Notes: generated from the letters alone by a model not told the origin. A DNA stretch of 6,489 nt from Anaerolineae bacterium (GCA_020848855.1 JADLHH010000253.1:1-6489); one strand, 5' to 3'. Shown: positions 1 through 5,543, numbered from the stretch's first letter. Translations and numbers: made by a program.

Positions 1-69
1 AATCAGCGCGCCGATGGCGGGCGCGAAGACCAGAAAGGAGAGTACGTCAATCGTTCCGAAAATCGTCAT
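1..69 (-). CDS. nuoM: NADH-quinone oxidoreductase subunit M, N-terminal fragment
   Basis: Only the first 23 codons are inside the window, encoding MTIFGTIDVLSFLVFAPAIG followed by ALI. This is one hydrophobic segment, as expected for the first membrane helix of an antiporter-like complex I subunit. The ATG at 69-67 follows an AGGAG Shine-Dalgarno (80-76) with 6 nt spacing. That ribosome site overlaps the nuoL stop codon, so the two genes are probably translationally coupled. The NuoM call rests mainly on position directly downstream of nuoL, where nuoM lies in nearly all nuo operons, with the N-terminus as weak support. NuoM is one of three antiporter-like proton-channel subunits. NuoN is the alternative and cannot be excluded from 23 residues. 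Confidence 0.72.
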   Translation of the reverse strand, partial: MTIFGTIDVLSFLVFAPAIGALI

Positions 70-79
70 ACGATACTCC

Positions 80-2503
80 TCAGGGCGCAGCTTGCAGAAC
101 GCCCGTCGAGAGGGCGAAGATGATGCCGACGATCAGCGCCGCAATTGCCACGAACAGCATGTACTGCTGCACGCTGCCCGATTGCAGCCAGCGGATCCAG
201 CCGCCGAACCTAGCGATCAATTCCGGGATGCCGTCGCCGACGCCGTCGATCAGCCACAGGTTCAGGTTCTTGAGCAGGTCACCGATCCAGGTGAACACGC
301 GCCCGATCAGGTGGAGCGTGCCGTCGATAACGCCCTTGTCGATGAACTCGTAGGCGACCGTTTTGGCGAACCACTGCGACGGCGCGACGAAAACCCGACC
401 GTACAGATCGTCGATATAGTACGTGTTCTTGAGGATGGTGTGATAGTTGCCGAGCATAGCGACCATCGGGTCGGGCTGCCCAGCTTCCAGCGGCTTACGC
501 CAGTACATCAGCCACCCCGCATACAGACCGCCAAGCGCGATAGCGAACGACACCAGCACCGGGAAAATGTTGAAAGCGATGCTTTCCGGCTCGTGTACCA
601 GCGTCGCGCCGACGAAGTGGTGGAATGGGTTGCCGTTCGGAGCGAAGATCGCGCCGAACAGCGGGAAATCCGGGTGGACGCCGACAAAGCCGGCGACGAC
701 CGCAAAGACTGCCAGCACGATCAGCGGCAGGGTCATCGTCGCCGAGACGATGCCGCGCCCCAGGTTGGCGTGCTTGGCTTCTTCGGTTCGGTTATTGCCC
801 CAGAAGGTCAGCCCAAGCTGGCGCATGGTGTAGAAAGCGGTCAGGAACGCCGCCAGCGCCAGGAAGACGAACACCAGCGCGTGCAGCCCGAAGCCTTCGA
901 GCGTGCCGTTCCAGGCGTCCGCCAGAATTTCGTCCTTCGACCAGAAGCCCGCCGTCAGCAGCGGGAAGCCCGCCAGCGACAGCCCGCCGATCATGAAGGT
1001 GTAGAAGGTGACGGGCATCGTCCGGTGCAGCCCGCCCATGTTCATCATGTCCTGCGGGTCGAAGTGTGGGGCGTGCGGAGCTTCGGGGTGTTCTTCGTGC
1101 TGCTCGATGTGCGCCGTCATCTCGACGGGCACAATTTCGCCCGCCTCGTCGCCGACCGCCGCAGCATGTTCTTCGCCATGTTCGCCGCTGGGCAGCGCAT
1201 GGGCGTGCCCGCTCGCGTGAGCGTGCGCATGAGCGTGGACGTGGTGCTCGCCGTGCTCCATGCCGTGAATGACCGCGCCGGACGCCATGAACAGCAGCGC
1301 CTTGAAGAAAGCGTGGGTGATCAGGTGGACGGCAGCGGCGATATACGCGCCGATGCCGAGCGCCGCCATCATGAAGCCCAACTGCGAAATCGTCGAGTAC
1401 GCCAGCACTTTCTTCACGTCGTTCTGGGCGACGGCAATCGTCGCCGCGAACAGCGCCGTGAACGCGCCCACCACCGCCATCAAGACCATCGGCGGCGAAA
1501 GAATGCCGTGATGCGGGTCTGCGCCCGCCGAAAGCAGCGGATACATGCGGATGATCGCGTAGATACCAGCGGAAACCATCGCGGCGGCGTGGATCATCGC
1601 GCTGACGGGCGTCGGACCTTCCATCGCATCCGGCAGCCAGACGTGCAGCGGGACCTGCGCCGATTTACCAATTGTGCCGATGACCAGGAAAGTGCCGATC
1701 AGCGAGGCGGCGCTCCAGCCCAAGCCGCCGAACAGGATCGCCGGGGTCGCCGCCAGTCCATCCAGCACCGACTGGTCGTAGAGAATAGCGCGGAAGCTGA
1801 GCGTCCCCGTGCTGGCGTACAGGTAGGCGATGCCGAGCAGCATGATCACATCGGCGACGCGGGTGGTCATGAAGGCTTTGATCGCCGCTTCGTAGGCGAT
1901 TTTCTTCTCGAACCAGAAGCCGATCAGCGCGTAGGAGCAGAAGCCCATCACTTCCCAGCCGACGAACAGCAGCAGCAGGTTATCCGCCACCACCAGCGTC
2001 AGCATCGCGCCCGCGAACAGGGCGATCAGGCTGAAGAAGCGCGACTGGCGCGGGTCGTGCGCCATGTAGCCGATGGAGTAGATGAAGATCATGGTACACG
2101 CCAGCGGAACCATGACCAGCATAATCACGGTCAGCGGGTCGACCAGCACGCCCATACGGAACGCCGTCAGCCCGGTATCGAACCAGTTCAACCCGCTGGT
2201 GAGGACTTCCTCGCCCAGATGCTCGACGGCGAAGGCGTGCCCGATGACCACCACCGCGATCAGCCACGCGAACAGAATGCCGACCATGCCGACGGTGACG
2301 CTGACGACGCGGCTGCGCGTCGTGGCGACCGGCACCAGCATCCCCCCGTAATTCGGGTGATGCCCGCCGTATTCCTCGCTTGTCGCCGGGATCAGTTTAC
2401 TGCGGTTGGTCAGCAGCGTGATGATCAGGAACGCCAGCAGCGGTCCCACCGGGATCAGCCAGGCGAGGTTGTTCGGGTCACTCACAAAGGCGTTCAAATC
2501 CAT
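80..2503 (-). CDS. nuoL: NADH-quinone oxidoreductase subunit L (antiporter-like, distal proton channel)
   Basis: This 807-aa integral membrane protein is the distal proton-pumping subunit of the complex I membrane arm. Hallmark residues are conserved in the order of E. coli NuoL: Glu184 (GWEVMGFCSY, E. coli E144), Asp218 (TTRVADV, D178), Lys280 (GTIGKSAQVPL, K229), His305 (SAMIHAA, H254), His393/His397/Lys401 (HLITHAFFKALLF, H334/H338/K342), and Lys523-Asp524 (FWSKDEIL, K399/D400). The C-terminal part (about 690-807) has the family's amphipathic lateral-helix region and a last membrane helix. The protein is about 190 residues longer than the 613-aa E. coli subunit. Extra length lies in the N-terminal loops (about 40), in a His-rich insert at about 413-480 (about 65) and in the C-terminal region (about 70). 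The ATG at 2503 follows GAGGAA with 7 nt spacing. It lies 102 bp after nuoK and its stop abuts the nuoM ribosome site. Confidence 0.97.
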   Translation of the reverse strand: MDLNAFVSDPNNLAWLIPVGPLLAFLIITLLTNRSKLIPATSEEYGGHHPNYGGMLVPVATTRSRVVSVTVGMVGILFAWLIAVVVIGHAFAVEHLGEEVLTSGLNWFDTGLTAFRMGVLVDPLTVIMLVMVPLACTMIFIYSIGYMAHDPRQSRFFSLIALFAGAMLTLVVADNLLLLFVGWEVMGFCSYALIGFWFEKKIAYEAAIKAFMTTRVADVIMLLGIAYLYASTGTLSFRAILYDQSVLDGLAATPAILFGGLGWSAASLIGTFLVIGTIGKSAQVPLHVWLPDAMEGPTPVSAMIHAAAMVSAGIYAIIRMYPLLSAGADPHHGILSPPMVLMAVVGAFTALFAATIAVAQNDVKKVLAYSTISQLGFMMAALGIGAYIAAAVHLITHAFFKALLFMASGAVIHGMEHGEHHVHAHAHAHASGHAHALPSGEHGEEHAAAVGDEAGEIVPVEMTAHIEQHEEHPEAPHAPHFDPQDMMNMGGLHRTMPVTFYTFMIGGLSLAGFPLLTAGFWSKDEILADAWNGTLEGFGLHALVFVFLALAAFLTAFYTMRQLGLTFWGNNRTEEAKHANLGRGIVSATMTLPLIVLAVFAVVAGFVGVHPDFPLFGAIFAPNGNPFHHFVGATLVHEPESIAFNIFPVLVSFAIALGGLYAGWLMYWRKPLEAGQPDPMVAMLGNYHTILKNTYYIDDLYGRVFVAPSQWFAKTVAYEFIDKGVIDGTLHLIGRVFTWIGDLLKNLNLWLIDGVGDGIPELIARFGGWIRWLQSGSVQQYMLFVAIAALIVGIIFALSTGVLQAAP
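1064..1267 (-). other. Histidine-rich insert within NuoL (residues 413-480)
   Basis: The segment starts in the VIHGMEHGEH stretch and ends before the conserved MGGL motif (489-492). It contains 17 histidines in 68 residues, including a run of alternating His-Ala (HVHAHAHAHA) and a Glu/His-rich tail. The spacing between the two conserved lysines (401 and 523) is 122 residues here, against 57 in E. coli NuoL, so about 65 residues are inserted. The position is the loop joining family helices TM11 and TM12, probably on the cytoplasmic side by family topology. The repeated CAY-GCN codons suggest growth by slippage. A metal-binding or pH-buffering loop is possible but is inference only. Confidence 0.85.
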
Positions 2504-2527
2504 CCAGTTTTTCCTCGTCAGAGGGGG

Positions 2528-2598
2528 AGTTAAAGGTTAAAAGTTAAAAGTGATACCCGCTTGCAGTTTTCAACTTTTAACTGTCCTTACCTTTAACT
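2528..2598. repeat. AT-rich inverted heptad repeat element, nuoK-nuoL gap
   Basis: The left arm contains about 3.3 tandem copies of a GTTAAAR heptad (2529-2551). The right arm carries the complement, giving two exactly complementary 10-bp pairs: AGTTAAAGGT (2528-2537) with ACCTTTAACT (2589-2598), and AGTTAAAAGT (2542-2551) with ACTTTTAACT (2573-2582), around a 21-nt centre. The element is far more AT-rich than the flanking genes and fills most of the 102-bp gap. It is related to the element between nuoJ and nuoK, sharing a 17-bp identical left-arm block and 25 of 27 positions in the right arm. As RNA it can fold into a long hairpin just upstream of nuoL. No U-run suited to a terminator follows the stem. 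Confidence 0.85.
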
Positions 2599-2605
2599 TT
2601 TTCCC

Positions 2606-2914
2606 CTAGCCCTTGAGCAGATTCACGTCTTCCACAATCACCGACCGCCGGTTGCGGTAGATGGCAATGATGATCGCCAAGCCGACCGAGGCTTCGGCGG
2701 CGGCGATGACGAACACGAACGCCGCGAACACCTGCCCGGCGATCAGTTCCGGCGCGCCATAGCGCCAGAAGGCGATCAGGTTGATGTTGACAGCGCTCAG
2801 CATCAGCTCGACGCTCATCAATATCGCCACAGCGTTACGCCGCGCCAGCACGCCGTAGATACCGATACAGAACATGGCGGCGGCGACGAGCAGGTACATC
2901 CATAACGGAACCAT
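2606..2914 (-). CDS. nuoK: NADH-quinone oxidoreductase subunit K
   Basis: This small membrane subunit (102 aa, three predicted helices at about 3-22, 29-49 and 61-83) forms part of the proton path between the Q-site end and the antiporter subunits. Two membrane glutamates typical of NuoK are present: Glu36 in SVELML and Glu74 in [11 protein letters not shown], equivalent to E. coli Glu36 and Glu72. The frame is open to an ATG at 2944. The ATG at 2914 was chosen because it gives MVPLWMYLL, places Glu36 exactly at the family position and gives the usual length of about 100 aa. The upstream site is only a G5 run 6 nt away, not a good Shine-Dalgarno. A start at Met6 (2899) is possible. The gene sits between two related AT-rich repeat elements. 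Confidence 0.95.
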   Translation of the reverse strand: MVPLWMYLLVAAAMFCIGIYGVLARRNAVAILMSVELMLSAVNINLIAFWRYGAPELIAGQVFAAFVFVIAAAEASVGLAIIIAIYRNRRSVIVEDVNLLKG

Positions 2915-2925
2915 AAAAAACCCCC

Positions 2926-2946
2926 AGTACCGAGTGCTAAGCACAA
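2926..2946. repeat. Short degenerate heptad array upstream of nuoK
   Basis: On the plus strand three consecutive 7-mers each begin with AG: AGTACCG, AGTGCTA and AGCACAA. It directly abuts the AT-rich GTTAAAR element and lies just before the nuoK start. On the transcribed strand it includes GTGCTTAGCAC, a small near-perfect palindrome. It may be a second, degenerate heptad repeat family or simply part of the larger element. Three imperfect copies are weak evidence. Confidence 0.35.
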
Positions 2947-2947
2947 G

Positions 2948-3035
2948 AAGTTAAAAGTAAAAACAGTTAAAGGTTAAAAGTAAACGCCAGATGCCGTATT
3001 TACTTTTAACTTTCCTTACCTTGAACTTTCAACTT
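2948..3035. repeat. AT-rich inverted heptad repeat element, nuoJ-nuoK gap
   Basis: This is an imperfect palindrome centred on a perfect 12-bp stem: GTTAAAAGTAAA (2973-2984) pairs with TTTACTTTTAAC (2999-3010) around a 14-nt loop. Outer arms also match: AAGTTAAAAGT (2948-2958) against ACTTTCAACTT (3025-3035) with one mismatch, and AGTTAAAGGT (2965-2974) against ACCTTGAACT (3018-3027) with one mismatch. The blocks AGTTAAAGGTTAAAAGT (2965-2981) and 3003-3029 recur in the nuoK-nuoL gap at 2528-2544 and 2574-2600, so the two gaps hold copies of one repeat family. In the nuo mRNA it would be a strong hairpin between the nuoJ stop and the nuoK start. Confidence 0.87.
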
Positions 3036-3044
3036 CACTTGCGG

Positions 3045-3572
3045 TTAGTCCTCGGTGTCTCTCGCAATCACAATCGCGCCGATCATCGCGCCCGTCAGCA
3101 GCAGCGAAGCGACTTCGAACGGCAGCACGTACTGGCTGCCATCGACCAGCGCCACGCCCAAATCCTGGGTCGTCGCCACTTCGTCGCTCACCGGCTGGCG
3201 GCTCTGGGTCCCGTTCTCGCCCCACACGGGCAGAATGACGGCGACCGTCAGCAGCGCAAACAAAAGAGCGCCGACCACAGCGCTCAACCACCACTGCCGG
3301 TTGAATAATTCGCGCATGGAAGTCATGCTGCGCGTGAGCATCACGGCGAAGATGATCAGGATGGCAATCGCGCCGATGTACACCATGACCTGCACCACCG
3401 CGATGAACGGCGCGCTCAGCAGGACGAAGAACCCCGCCCCGCCGAACAGGCTGACAATCAGAAACAGCGCGCCGTGAATCAGGTTGCGGCTGGCAACGAC
3501 GCCGATCGCGCCGCCAAGCGTCAGGATGGAAAAGATGAAAAAGGCTATCGTCTGGGCATTCAACTCTAGCAT
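3045..3572 (-). CDS. nuoJ: NADH-quinone oxidoreductase subunit J
   Basis: This 175-aa membrane subunit (five predicted helices) corresponds to mitochondrial ND6, which helps link quinone chemistry to proton transfer along the membrane arm. The third-helix signature VYIGAIAILIIFAVML (residues 64-79, Tyr65) matches the conserved YxGAIAVL region that forms the pi-bulge helix. Near the C-terminus PFEVASLLLTGAMIGAIVIA matches the family's conserved last helix. Length is close to E. coli NuoJ (184 aa). The frame is open to an ATG at 3611, but MLELNAQT at 3572 was chosen because AGGAG (3584-3580) lies 7 nt upstream and the extra N-terminal residues are basic and unlike the family. It follows nuoH by 49 bp, so nuoI, normally between H and J, is absent. 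Confidence 0.95.
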   Translation of the reverse strand: MLELNAQTIAFFIFSILTLGGAIGVVASRNLIHGALFLIVSLFGGAGFFVLLSAPFIAVVQVMVYIGAIAILIIFAVMLTRSMTSMRELFNRQWWLSAVVGALLFALLTVAVILPVWGENGTQSRQPVSDEVATTQDLGVALVDGSQYVLPFEVASLLLTGAMIGAIVIARDTED

Positions 3573-3621
3573 CAAACGTCTCCTGGATGCGCGCGTCCAG
3601 CCTGCGCACATACGTGTACAA

Positions 3622-4848
3622 CTAATGCGCGACGACGATGGCGCGCTCTTCTTCAGCCGGCTCCTGCGCGGTCTCGGCGAGGCGTTCGCGCCGCCCGGCG
3701 TTGCGCAGCAGCGTCACCACCCCGGCGACCAGCGCGAGATTGCCCGCCAGCAGCACGAGCGTCTGCGGCAGGTGCGCGACAAAATCGGTGCTGCCCGGTT
3801 CAGGGTTCCAGCCGAGCGCCTTCGTAATCTGCAGCAGGAAGGCAACAATCAGCACATTGACGATGGAAATCGGGACAAGGAATTTCCAGTTGAAGCCCAT
3901 CATCTGGTCGATACGGACACGCGGAATGGTCGCGCGCAGGATCAGCGACGGGATGTAGACGATGAAGGTCTTGACCATCAGCCAGACGAAGCCGAGGAAC
4001 GGCACTTCTTCCGCCCAGGGACCGACCCACCCGCCCAGGAAGATCACCGTGAACAGCAGGTTGGCGGTGAAGGCGTGCATGAACTCGTTCGCCATGAACA
4101 AGCCAAACTTCATGCCCGAATATTCGATGTTGTACCCGGCGACCAGCTCGGATTCCGCTTCGATCAGGTCGAAGGGCGCGCGTCCGGTTTCGGCGAGGTT
4201 GGAAATGTAGAAGATGAGCGCCGAAACGAACGCCGGAATGATGAACCACATGCCGGTCTGGGCGCGCACGATATCCTGCATCCCCAGGCTGCCCGCCAGC
4301 AGCACCGGGACGAGCAGCGCCAGCACCATCGGCACTTCGTAGCTGACCAGCGCCGCGATCACGCGGAACGAGCCGAGCAGCGCGTACTTATTGTTGCTCG
4401 ACCAGCCGGACATCATCACCGCCAGCGTGCCGATTGAGCCGACGGCGACGAAGTACAGCAAGCCGAGGCTCAGGTCGACGCCGACGTGGATCGGGCTGAA
4501 GGGGATGACCGCCCAGATCAGCGTCGTCGACAGCACCGCCACAATCGGCGCGAGGTTGTAAATCAGCCGGTCTGCGCCCGCGGGGGTGATGTCTTCCTTG
4601 AGGATGAGCTTGACGGCGTCGGCGATGTTCTGAAACAGCCCGAAGGGACCCACGCGGTTGGGACCCAGACGATCCTGCACGCGCGCCGCGATCTTGCGCT
4701 CGAACCAGATCAGGATGATGACCAGCACCAGCGGGAACAGCGAGACCAGCACCACGCCGATCAGGATCGAAATGAACTGGGCAAGCCCCGTATCCATTCC
4801 CCCGGCAGCCAGACAGGGCGCTAAGGTCGAAAGTACGTCAACACACAT
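3622..4848 (-). CDS. nuoH: NADH-quinone oxidoreductase subunit H (quinone-site membrane subunit)
   Basis: NuoH (ND1 homologue, 408 aa, about eight or nine helices) anchors the peripheral arm and forms the membrane side of the quinone chamber. Family blocks are visible in order: FERK (49-52), GPNRVGPFGLFQNIADAVKL (62-81), KEDITP (84-89), the acidic loop AETGRAPFDLIEAESELVAG (219-238) followed by YNIEYSG, and RATIPRVRIDQMM (305-317). The start at 4848 has GAGGAG with 5 nt spacing. This gives about 17 residues ahead of a second Met (18), and the protein exceeds E. coli NuoH (325 aa) at both ends. The C-terminal tail from about 382 is charged (RRERLAETAQEPAEEER). It lies 15 bp after nuoA. Its usual peripheral-arm contacts (NuoB, NuoD, NuoI) are not encoded here. 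Confidence 0.97.
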   Translation of the reverse strand: MCVDVLSTLAPCLAAGGMDTGLAQFISILIGVVLVSLFPLVLVIILIWFERKIAARVQDRLGPNRVGPFGLFQNIADAVKLILKEDITPAGADRLIYNLAPIVAVLSTTLIWAVIPFSPIHVGVDLSLGLLYFVAVGSIGTLAVMMSGWSSNNKYALLGSFRVIAALVSYEVPMVLALLVPVLLAGSLGMQDIVRAQTGMWFIIPAFVSALIFYISNLAETGRAPFDLIEAESELVAGYNIEYSGMKFGLFMANEFMHAFTANLLFTVIFLGGWVGPWAEEVPFLGFVWLMVKTFIVYIPSLILRATIPRVRIDQMMGFNWKFLVPISIVNVLIVAFLLQITKALGWNPEPGSTDFVAHLPQTLVLLAGNLALVAGVVTLLRNAGRRERLAETAQEPAEEERAIVVAH

Positions 4849-4863
4849 AATCGCTCCTCGAAC

Positions 4864-5226
4864 CTATGCCCATTCCAGCGCATTTTTGCGCCAGGCGTAG
4901 ATCAGCGCGTCGGCGAGCAGGAAGATGAACAGCAAGCCAGCGCCGAAGGCGAAGAAATCCAGTTGATTGTAGGCGAGTGCCCAGGGGAACAGGAAGATCA
5001 ACTCCACGTCGAAGACGAGAAAGACCAGCCCGTAGATGTAGTACTGCACCTTGAACTGAACCCACGTATCCCCGACCGTCTCGACGCCGCACTCGTAAGT
5101 CTGCATCTTGATGGCATTGGCTTTGCGCGGGCGGAAAATCCAGGAGATCGCCAGGGGCGCGGCGGGAAGTACCCAGGCGATTGCCATGAAAACGCCTATG
5201 AACGCCCACTCATTGACTACACTCAT
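4864..5226 (-). CDS. nuoA: NADH-quinone oxidoreductase subunit A
   Basis: NuoA (ND3 homologue, 120 aa, three helices) sits at the junction of membrane and peripheral arms. The long first loop carries YECG (44-47), with Cys46 equivalent to the mitochondrial ND3 cysteine exposed in the active/deactive transition. It is followed by GDTWVQFKVQYY (52-63) and by FDVELIFLFPWA (72-83), whose Asp73 and Glu75 are family-conserved membrane acids. The frame is open to 5400, but the ATG at 5226 gives the family length, with a GGAAGGTGG site 8 nt upstream. The 58 upstream residues have no family resemblance and overlap the promoter region. It is the first gene of the operon. Presence of NuoA argues for complex I and against a membrane hydrogenase, which lacks this subunit. 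Confidence 0.97.
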   Translation of the reverse strand: MSVVNEWAFIGVFMAIAWVLPAAPLAISWIFRPRKANAIKMQTYECGVETVGDTWVQFKVQYYIYGLVFLVFDVELIFLFPWALAYNQLDFFAFGAGLLFIFLLADALIYAWRKNALEWA

Positions 5227-5301
5227 CGGAGTCGCCACCTTCCAGCAAGGGTTGTCGCGCGGATGCAGCGATGCGCCAACCCATAAAATTGAGTACTTGT
5301 A

Positions 5302-5318
5302 CCGTTTGTGATAAACGG
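5302..5318. promoter_or_regulatory. Palindrome at predicted nuoA transcription start
   Basis: CCGTTT and AAACGG form a perfect 6-bp inverted repeat around GTGAT. It lies 4 bp downstream of the proximal nuoA -10 hexamer, so it covers the predicted start of transcription. It could be an operator for a repressor or a hairpin at the 5' end of the nuo mRNA. The TTTGTGAT half resembles a CRP/FNR-type half-site, but the other half does not match, so no regulator is named. Confidence 0.35.
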
Positions 5319-5322
5319 AGCT

Positions 5323-5351
5323 AGTATAGCATCTGGGATGTATTCCCGCAA
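5323..5351 (-). promoter_or_regulatory. Candidate proximal sigma70-type promoter of the nuo operon
   Basis: On the minus strand TTGCGG (5351-5346) is followed by a 17-bp spacer and TATACT (5328-5323). The -10 is preceded by TGC, making an extended -10. Transcription would start near 5316, giving a leader of about 90 nt before nuoA. The hexamers match consensus at 3/6 and 5/6, and the spacing is optimal. Confidence 0.5.
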
Positions 5352-5388
5352 AGGTCTGTATCACTGGATTTCCCCCAGACCGCGCGCG

Positions 5389-5417
5389 ATTGTAACACAT
5401 GCGCCCCGCTCTACCAA
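5389..5417 (-). promoter_or_regulatory. Candidate distal sigma70-type promoter of the nuo operon
   Basis: On the minus strand TTGGTA (5417-5412) is followed by 17 bp and TACAAT (5394-5389), preceded by TGT as in an extended -10. It lies 66 bp upstream of the proximal candidate and would give a leader of about 155 nt. It would be a second start for the same operon. The evidence is motif matching only. Confidence 0.35.
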
Positions 5418-5422
5418 CGAAC

Positions 5423-5439
5423 GGCTCGCTATCCGAGCC
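5423..5439. promoter_or_regulatory. GC-rich palindrome in the divergent intergenic region
   Basis: GGCTCG and CGAGCC form a perfect 6-bp inverted repeat with a 5-nt centre (CTATC). It lies 6 bp upstream of the distal nuoA -35 candidate and about 70 bp upstream of the FemAB-gene -10. Its position would suit a regulator acting on either gene, but a 6-bp palindrome can occur by chance in GC-rich DNA. Confidence 0.25.
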
Positions 5440-5508
5440 ATGTTTCGCTGCGACACGTGCAAGCGGCTGTCAATCGTCGGGCGCACGTCCATTCCCGGCG
5501 CGAACCTC

Positions 5509-5517
5509 TGCTATAAT
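5509..5517 (+). promoter_or_regulatory. Extended -10 promoter of the FemAB-like gene
   Basis: TGCTATAAT is a consensus extended -10 element with a perfect TATAAT (5512-5517). No good -35 hexamer is seen at 16-18 bp spacing, which is typical when TGn compensates. Transcription would start near 5524, leaving a leader of about 20 nt containing the GGGAGG ribosome site. Confidence 0.6.
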
Positions 5518-5534
5518 CACCGGCTGGACACAGC

Positions 5535-5540
5535 GGGAGG
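5535..5540 (+). promoter_or_regulatory. Ribosome binding site of the FemAB-like gene, short spacing
   Basis: GGGAGG precedes the ATG at 5544 by only 3 nt, shorter than the usual 5-9. The start is still preferred because an in-frame TAA (5514-5516) closes the frame upstream and the next in-frame ATG is about 70 codons inside the conserved protein. Confidence 0.55.
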
Positions 5541-5543
5541 ATC

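Larger units (their letters stand above)
5227..5543. other. Divergent intergenic region between nuoA and the FemAB-like gene
   Basis: This 317-bp stretch separates the two divergent genes. I see no convincing protein gene: the open frames here are extensions of the nuoA frame or frames overlapping the FemAB gene without their own ribosome site. No tRNA or other RNA gene is recognised. It contains three promoter-like sites, two short perfect palindromes (5302-5318 and 5423-5439), a leader of about 90 nt for nuoA and a leader of about 20 nt for the FemAB gene. Confidence 0.75.

Noticed and set aside
14..2533. An 839-codon open frame on the plus strand, antisense to nuoL.
   Set aside because: Its translation is extremely rich in Arg, Asp, His and Gln with no domain pattern. 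It mirrors nuoL codons on the opposite strand, and nuoL itself is unmistakable. It is a shadow of biased third-position composition.
2528..2598. The hairpin before nuoL as a Rho-independent terminator.
   Set aside because: The stem is AT-rich, with no downstream U-run on the transcribed strand (C-rich sequence follows), and it lies inside a co-oriented operon.
2528..3035. The repeated AT-rich elements as a CRISPR array.
   Set aside because: Only two copies with a whole gene between them. The units are 7-nt tandem heptads, not 25-40 bp repeats with unique spacers.
3484..4437. A 317-codon plus-strand open frame antisense to nuoH and nuoJ.
   Set aside because: It has the same charged, low-order composition as the nuoL shadow, crosses the nuoH-nuoJ junction and has no recognisable family.
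5227..5400. A 178-aa nuoA with a long N-terminal extension starting at 5400.
   Set aside because: The extra 58 residues lack family resemblance and overlap the proximal promoter. The ATG at 5226 gives the standard 120-aa length and has a Shine-Dalgarno-like site.
5401..5440. On the minus strand GTTGGTAGAGC, with GTTC just before it, resembles a tRNA D-arm.
   Set aside because: No anticodon stem-loop, T-arm (GGTTCRANYCC) or acceptor stem can be placed at the correct distances. Part of the match coincides with a promoter -35 (TTGGTA). Probably chance.
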